Source: an uncultured Prevotella sp. (GTDB lineage: Bacteria > Bacteroidota > Bacteroidia > Bacteroidales > Bacteroidaceae). Taken from it: DNA of 64,000 nt. The position numbers were made by a program, and so were the translations under genes. The stretch spans positions 1-64,000 of the forward strand of contig OMXE01000002.1 in NCBI GenBank assembly GCA_900314935.1, read 5' to 3'. This document shows, piece after piece, positions 59,941 through 64,000 of the stretch; positions within the stretch are counted from its first letter, which is position 1, and the number at the start of each line of letters is the position of its first letter. Below the pieces are notes generated by a model. That model was not told the DNA's origin. It saw only the letters and a program-made list of their open reading frames with translations, and ran no database searches.

Positions 59941-60651
59941 ATGTTGATAGAATACAAGAAAGTACGTATCTTCCAGGAAGATGTATGTGTGCTGAACGAT
60001 GTTGACTTCCACGTGGAGGAAGGCGAGTTCATCTACATCATCGGTAAGGTGGGATCAGGAAAGAGCTCGCTCCTGAAGACCACCTATTGTGAGCTGGACA
60101 TTGAGAGCGGTGAACAGGCAATGGTACTCGACCGCGATATCATGAACATACGACGTAGGGAGATTCCTGCCCTGCGGAAGGAGATGGGCATCATCTTCCA
60201 GGATTTCCAGTTGCTGCACGACCGTACGGTAGCCAAGAACCTGCGCTTCGTACTGAAGGCTACGGGATGGAAGAACAAGAAAGAGATTGAGGAACGCATC
60301 GACGAGGTGTTGGAGATGGTGGGCATGCAGGAGAAGAAGGACAAGATGCCTCACGAGCTGTCGGGCGGTGAGCAACAGCGTATCGCCATCGCCAGGGCTA
60401 TCCTGAACAAACCCAAGATCATCATCGCCGACGAGCCCACGGGAAACCTCGACCCCGAGACCGCAACCTATATCATCGACCTGCTCCGACAGATCAGTCA
60501 GACGGGTACGGCCATCGTCATGACCACCCATAACATCCCGATGCTCGACAAGTTTCCCGGGATTGTCTATCGCTGTAAGGACGGCGCCATCTATGATGTC
60601 ACGAACGACTATAACAAGATGGACCTGACGGAAGACTCGGAAGATAATTGA
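59941..60651 (+). CDS. ftsE: FtsE-like cell-division ABC ATPase
   Basis: The 236-residue ABC ATPase has Walker A GKVGSGKSSLLK, Q-loop FQDFQLL, signature LSGGEQQRIAIARA, and Walker B IIIADEPTGNLD. This fits FtsE (partner FtsX, septal amidase regulation) more than other small ABC ATPases, though LolD-like assignments are close. No ftsX is adjacent. It lies between hisIE and lysC in one transcription unit. Confidence 0.87.
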   Translation: MLIEYKKVRIFQEDVCVLNDVDFHVEEGEFIYIIGKVGSGKSSLLKTTYCELDIESGEQAMVLDRDIMNIRRREIPALRKEMGIIFQDFQLLHDRTVAKNLRFVLKATGWKNKKEIEERIDEVLEMVGMQEKKDKMPHELSGGEQQRIAIARAILNKPKIIIADEPTGNLDPETATYIIDLLRQISQTGTAIVMTTHNIPMLDKFPGIVYRCKDGAIYDVTNDYNKMDLTEDSEDN

Positions 60652-60686
60652 AAATTGATAATTGAGAATTGAAAATTAAACAATAA
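60650..60686. repeat. Junction microsatellite (AATTGAA/AATTGAT)
   Basis: About four units of AATTGA(A/T)(A/-) fill the ftsE-lysC gap. They are the complement of the CAATTTT repeats of the polyene operon. Confidence 0.85.
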
Positions 60687-60697
60687 AAAATAAGGAT

Positions 60698-62017
60698 ATG
60701 AAAGTAATGAAATTCGGCGGCACCTCCGTGGGCTCACCAGAGCGCATGAAAAGTGTATCGCAACTGGTAACGAGAAGTGGAGAACCTGTTTTCGTGGTGC
60801 TTTCCGCTATGTCGGGTACAACCAACTCTCTGGTGGAGATTAGTAACTATCTCTACAAGAAGAACCCCGAAGGGGCTAACGACGTGATCAACCGTCTGGA
60901 ACAGAAGTACATGGGACACGTGGAGGAGCTGTATTCAACCGATGAGTACAAGCAGTTGACACGCGAATTCCTGAAAGGGGAATTCCAATTCCTGCGCTCA
61001 TTCACCAAGGATCTCTTCACCAGCTTCGAGGAGAAGAGCATCGTGGCTCAGGGCGAGATCATCAGCACCAACATGGTGGTGAACTACATGAAGGAGCAGG
61101 GCATCAACGCCGTACTGCTGTCAGCACTCGACTTCATGCGTACTGACAAGAACGGTGAGCCAGATCCGGGCTACATCAAGGAGAAACTCGCCAAGGTGAT
61201 GGAAGAGAACGAGGGCTATCAGATCTACCTCACACAGGGTTTCATCTGTCGTAATGCCTACGGCGAGGTGGACAACCTGGAGCGCGGCGGTTCCGACTAT
61301 ACCGCCTCACTGATCGGTGCGGCCATCAATGCCGACGAGATCCAGATCTGGACCGACATCGACGGAATGCACAACAACGACCCGCGTATCGTTGACAAGA
61401 CAGAGGCCGTGCGCCAGCTGCACTTCGAGGAGGCTGCCGAGCTGGCTTACTTCGGTGCGAAGATCCTCCACCCCACTTGTGTGCAACCTGCCAAGTTTGC
61501 TGGTATCCCCGTGCGTCTGAAGAATACCATGGAGCCGGATGCTCCTGGTACAATCATCGACAATGTCACTGTAAGAGGAAAGATCAAGGCTGTGGCCGCT
61601 AAGGACAACATCACCGCCATCAAGATCAAGAGCTCACGCATGTTACTGGCAACCGGTTTCCTGCGCAAGGTGTTCGAGATCTTCGAGAGCTACCAGACGG
61701 CTATCGACATGGTGGCTACCTCTGAGGTGGGTGTAAGCATGAGTATCGATAACGACACGCACTTGCACGACATTGTGGACGAGCTGAAGAAATACGGTAC
61801 GGTAACGGTTGATAGCGACATGTGTATCATCTGCGTGGTGGGCGACCTCGACTGGAGTAACATCGGTTTCGAGACACTGGCTACCGATGCCATGAAGAAT
61901 ATCCCGGTTCGTATGATTTCCTATGGCGGTTCCAACTATAACATCTCTTTCTTGATCAAGGCTGCTGATAAGAAGCGTGCCCTGCAGAGTCTGAGTGACA
62001 CCTTATTTAATAAGTAG
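60698..62017 (+). CDS. lysC: Aspartate kinase
   Basis: The 439-residue monofunctional aspartokinase begins MKVMKFGGTSVGS, with GRGGSDYTASL-type (ERGGSDYTASLIGA) substrate site, and two C-terminal ACT domains (about 305-439). Lysine feedback is usual for such enzymes paired with lysA, but cannot be read directly. It makes aspartyl phosphate for lysine, threonine, methionine and diaminopimelate. lysA follows after 51 bp. Confidence 0.95.
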   Translation: MKVMKFGGTSVGSPERMKSVSQLVTRSGEPVFVVLSAMSGTTNSLVEISNYLYKKNPEGANDVINRLEQKYMGHVEELYSTDEYKQLTREFLKGEFQFLRSFTKDLFTSFEEKSIVAQGEIISTNMVVNYMKEQGINAVLLSALDFMRTDKNGEPDPGYIKEKLAKVMEENEGYQIYLTQGFICRNAYGEVDNLERGGSDYTASLIGAAINADEIQIWTDIDGMHNNDPRIVDKTEAVRQLHFEEAAELAYFGAKILHPTCVQPAKFAGIPVRLKNTMEPDAPGTIIDNVTVRGKIKAVAAKDNITAIKIKSSRMLLATGFLRKVFEIFESYQTAIDMVATSEVGVSMSIDNDTHLHDIVDELKKYGTVTVDSDMCIICVVGDLDWSNIGFETLATDAMKNIPVRMISYGGSNYNISFLIKAADKKRALQSLSDTLFNK

Positions 62018-62068
62018 TCCCATCCCTAAAAATATTCAGAGACAACACAACACAAGAGGAAACCGTTT

Positions 62069-63268
62069 ATGAATCAAAGAACACAGCCTACGGGGAAGGG
62101 CAAAGGAATATTCCCCATCGAGAAATTCAGGAAGGTGCAGACGCCGTTCTACTATTACGACACGAATCTGCTCCGGGAAACTTTGCGTGCCATCAACCAG
62201 GAGGCTGGGAAACACGAGGGGTTCTGCGTACACTATGCTATCAAGGCTAATGCCAACCCGAAGATACTCAATGTTATCTGTCAGGCAGGACTGGGTGCCG
62301 ACTGTGTTAGCGGCGGGGAGATCAAAGCCTGCATCGCTGCCGGCTTCCCACCCAGTAGGATTGTTTATGCGGGTGTAGGTAAAAGTGATTGGGAGATCAA
62401 TATCGGTCTGGATCACGATATCTTCTGTTTCAACGTGGAGAGCATCCCTGAACTGGAGGTCATCAACGAGCTGGCCGCTAAGAAAGGAAAGGTGGCCCGT
62501 GTGGCCTTCCGACTGAATCCCAATGTGGGTGCTCACACCCATGCAAACATCACCACCGGACTGGCTGAGAACAAGTTCGGCATTGCCATGCACGACATGC
62601 TGAGTGTCATTGAAGAGGCAGAAGGAATGAAGAACATCAAGGTCGTGGGTCTGCACTTCCATATCGGCAGTCAGATACTGGACATGGGTGATTTCGAAGC
62701 CCTCTGTAACCGTGTCAATGAACTGCAGAACGAGCTGGAGCGCCACCACATCGTGATGGAGCACATCAACGTGGGAGGCGGTCTCGGTGTGGACTATCAG
62801 CATCCCAACCGCGTTCCCATTCCCGATTTTAAGGCATACTTCGACACATATGCCAAGAAACTGAAGCTGCGTCATGGACAGACGCTTCATTTTGAGTTAG
62901 GACGAGCCGTCGTAGCTCAATGCGGCAGTCTGATTACCCAAACACTATATGTGAAGCAGGGTGCCACAAAGCAGTTTACCATCGTTGATGCCGGTTTTAC
63001 CGACCTGATCCGTCCTGCCCTCTATCAGGCCTATCATAAGATTGAGAATATCACCAGTGAAGAACCCGCACAAGCATACGACGTGGTAGGTCCGATCTGT
63101 GAATCAACGGATGTGTTTGCCAAACACATTGACCTGAACGAGTGCCGCCGTGGTGACTTGTTGGCTATCCGTTCTGCGGGAGCCTACGGAGAAATCATGG
63201 CTTCAGGCTACAACTGTAGAGCATTACCTAAAGGGTATATCACTGAGGACTTTCAAGGACAGGATTAA
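62069..63268 (+). CDS. lysA: Diaminopimelate decarboxylase
   Basis: A 399-residue PLP enzyme of the alanine-racemase-fold decarboxylases: PLP lysine in HYAIKANANPKIL, HFHIGSQI, GGGLGVDY, and C-terminal GPICESTDVFA and GAYGEIMASGYN. It makes L-lysine from meso-diaminopimelate. The preceding lysC supplies the pathway's first step. Confidence 0.97.
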   Translation: MNQRTQPTGKGKGIFPIEKFRKVQTPFYYYDTNLLRETLRAINQEAGKHEGFCVHYAIKANANPKILNVICQAGLGADCVSGGEIKACIAAGFPPSRIVYAGVGKSDWEINIGLDHDIFCFNVESIPELEVINELAAKKGKVARVAFRLNPNVGAHTHANITTGLAENKFGIAMHDMLSVIEEAEGMKNIKVVGLHFHIGSQILDMGDFEALCNRVNELQNELERHHIVMEHINVGGGLGVDYQHPNRVPIPDFKAYFDTYAKKLKLRHGQTLHFELGRAVVAQCGSLITQTLYVKQGATKQFTIVDAGFTDLIRPALYQAYHKIENITSEEPAQAYDVVGPICESTDVFAKHIDLNECRRGDLLAIRSAGAYGEIMASGYNCRALPKGYITEDFQGQD

Positions 63269-63312
63269 AGAGTTTATCAAAACATAAATGAGTCTTAGAC
63301 AAGGTTGAATAC

Positions 63313-64000
63313 ATGATACAAATCAGTGTAACGACAATCATTATTTGTGCCATCCTCATCGTGGCGGCATTCATAACGCCACTTATCAACATTTTCTTCC
63401 GCAAGGTGGAAGATGAAGAAAGCGCGACGGATGACTCGCAGCTGCCTTGTCTGTCGGTCCTGTTGACCGTTCAAGACAATGCCAGAGAACTGGAGCAACA
63501 CCTGCCGGCAATGCTCACACAGGATTATCCTGCAGGCTTTGAGGTGATCGTGGTTGTAGGTAAGGGGGAAGACGACACCGATGATGTGCTGAAAAAGCTT
63601 TCAGCCACCTACCCTAACCTCTATACAACGTTCATACCTGACAGCTCTCGTTATATGAGCAGGAAGAAACTCGCCGTGACCTTGGGTGTGAAGGCAGCCC
63701 GACACGAATGGATTCTCATGACAGAAGCGAGCTGCCAGCCGGCTTCAGACCAATGGCTGAAGACCATGGCACGCCATTGTCAGAAAGGAACTGATATGGT
63801 TATCGGATACGGGAACTACAACGAAGAGGCCAGCGACTACAAACGCTTCGAGTGTCTTCAGGAGCAATGTTATATCCTGCGGCAAGCCAATCGGAGTACA
63901 GCCTTCCGTTGTGAACCAGGGAACTTGCTGTTCCGGAAGAGTCTCTTTCTTGACAACAGGGGATTCGAAGGGAATCTTAAATATGTACGTGGGGAATACG
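63313..64000 (+). CDS. Membrane-anchored GT2 glycosyltransferase (partial, runs off window)
   Basis: At least 229 codons from ATG 63313 to the window edge. An N-terminal transmembrane helix (about 5-27) is followed by a GT-A domain: CLSVLLTVQDNARELEQHLPAMLTQDYP and VIVVVGKGEDDTDDV, then MSRKKLAVTLGVKAARHEWILMTEASCQPAS. Where family members usually have a DAD-like metal motif, TEAS is found, so metal binding may be altered. The C-terminus is outside the window. It follows lysA by 44 bp. Confidence 0.75.
   Translation, partial: MIQISVTTIIICAILIVAAFITPLINIFFRKVEDEESATDDSQLPCLSVLLTVQDNARELEQHLPAMLTQDYPAGFEVIVVVGKGEDDTDDVLKKLSATYPNLYTTFIPDSSRYMSRKKLAVTLGVKAARHEWILMTEASCQPASDQWLKTMARHCQKGTDMVIGYGNYNEEASDYKRFECLQEQCYILRQANRSTAFRCEPGNLLFRKSLFLDNRGFEGNLKYVRGEY

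Overview
The window looks like a chromosomal piece of a Prevotella/Segatella-type Bacteroidales. Nearly every promoter is the Bacteroidetes type (TTTG near -33, TAnnTTTG near -7). Secreted proteins carry type IX-like C-terminal ends. BspA-like LRR, DUF4421, DUF1460 and GHL10 proteins are present, and start regions are AT-rich rather than Shine-Dalgarno led. Calls rest on motif recognition and reading of the sequence; no database search was run.

Layout. 1-740: a RhuM fragment beside a palindromic repeat element. 737-4342: fucose-isomerase-like protein, metallo-beta-lactamase-fold hydrolase, glyA, tRNA-Cys. 4453-25895 (minus): one tightly coupled operon of about 22 genes for an aryl-polyene-like lipid: ketoreductase, three ketosynthase proteins (two with extra KS-like domains), two ACPs, two hotdog dehydratases, thioesterase, O-methyltransferase, acyl-activating ligase, several acyltransferases, LolA-like carrier, MMPL exporter fused to an acyltransferase, GT2 and two retinol-saturase/CrtI-like oxidoreductases. 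26036-27885: xpt-guaD guanine salvage. 28048-36577 (minus): envelope and secreted proteins, several sharing one leader/signal-peptide block. 36578-37459: gene-free repeat locus.

37460-44131 and 56125-59907 hold the complete histidine pathway in three groups: hisB; hisGDC; and purU-hisHAFIE, which runs on into ftsE, lysC, lysA and a glycosyltransferase cut by the window end. Between them lie a lytic transglycosylase, C69 dipeptidase, M23 peptidase, nadC, a beta-barrel protein, cstA, a GHL10 hydrolase, a four-helix-bundle protein and an 881-residue repeat protein.

The most unusual content is non-coding. (a) A palindrome that includes its own -7-like box sits upstream of real promoters in seven places, with co-varying arms. 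(b) Several unrelated tandem-repeat families share a 22-bp period, one of them inside the MMPL exporter gene. (c) Gene junctions within operons are filled by junction-specific microsatellites of 7-9 bp, and the same kind of sequence lies exactly at two domain-fusion joints and inside hisH. (d) A two-hairpin plus 22-bp-repeat element occurs twice, about 55 kb apart, with one hairpin moved and inverted. (e) A 44-bp perfect inverted repeat brackets a 155-bp segment.
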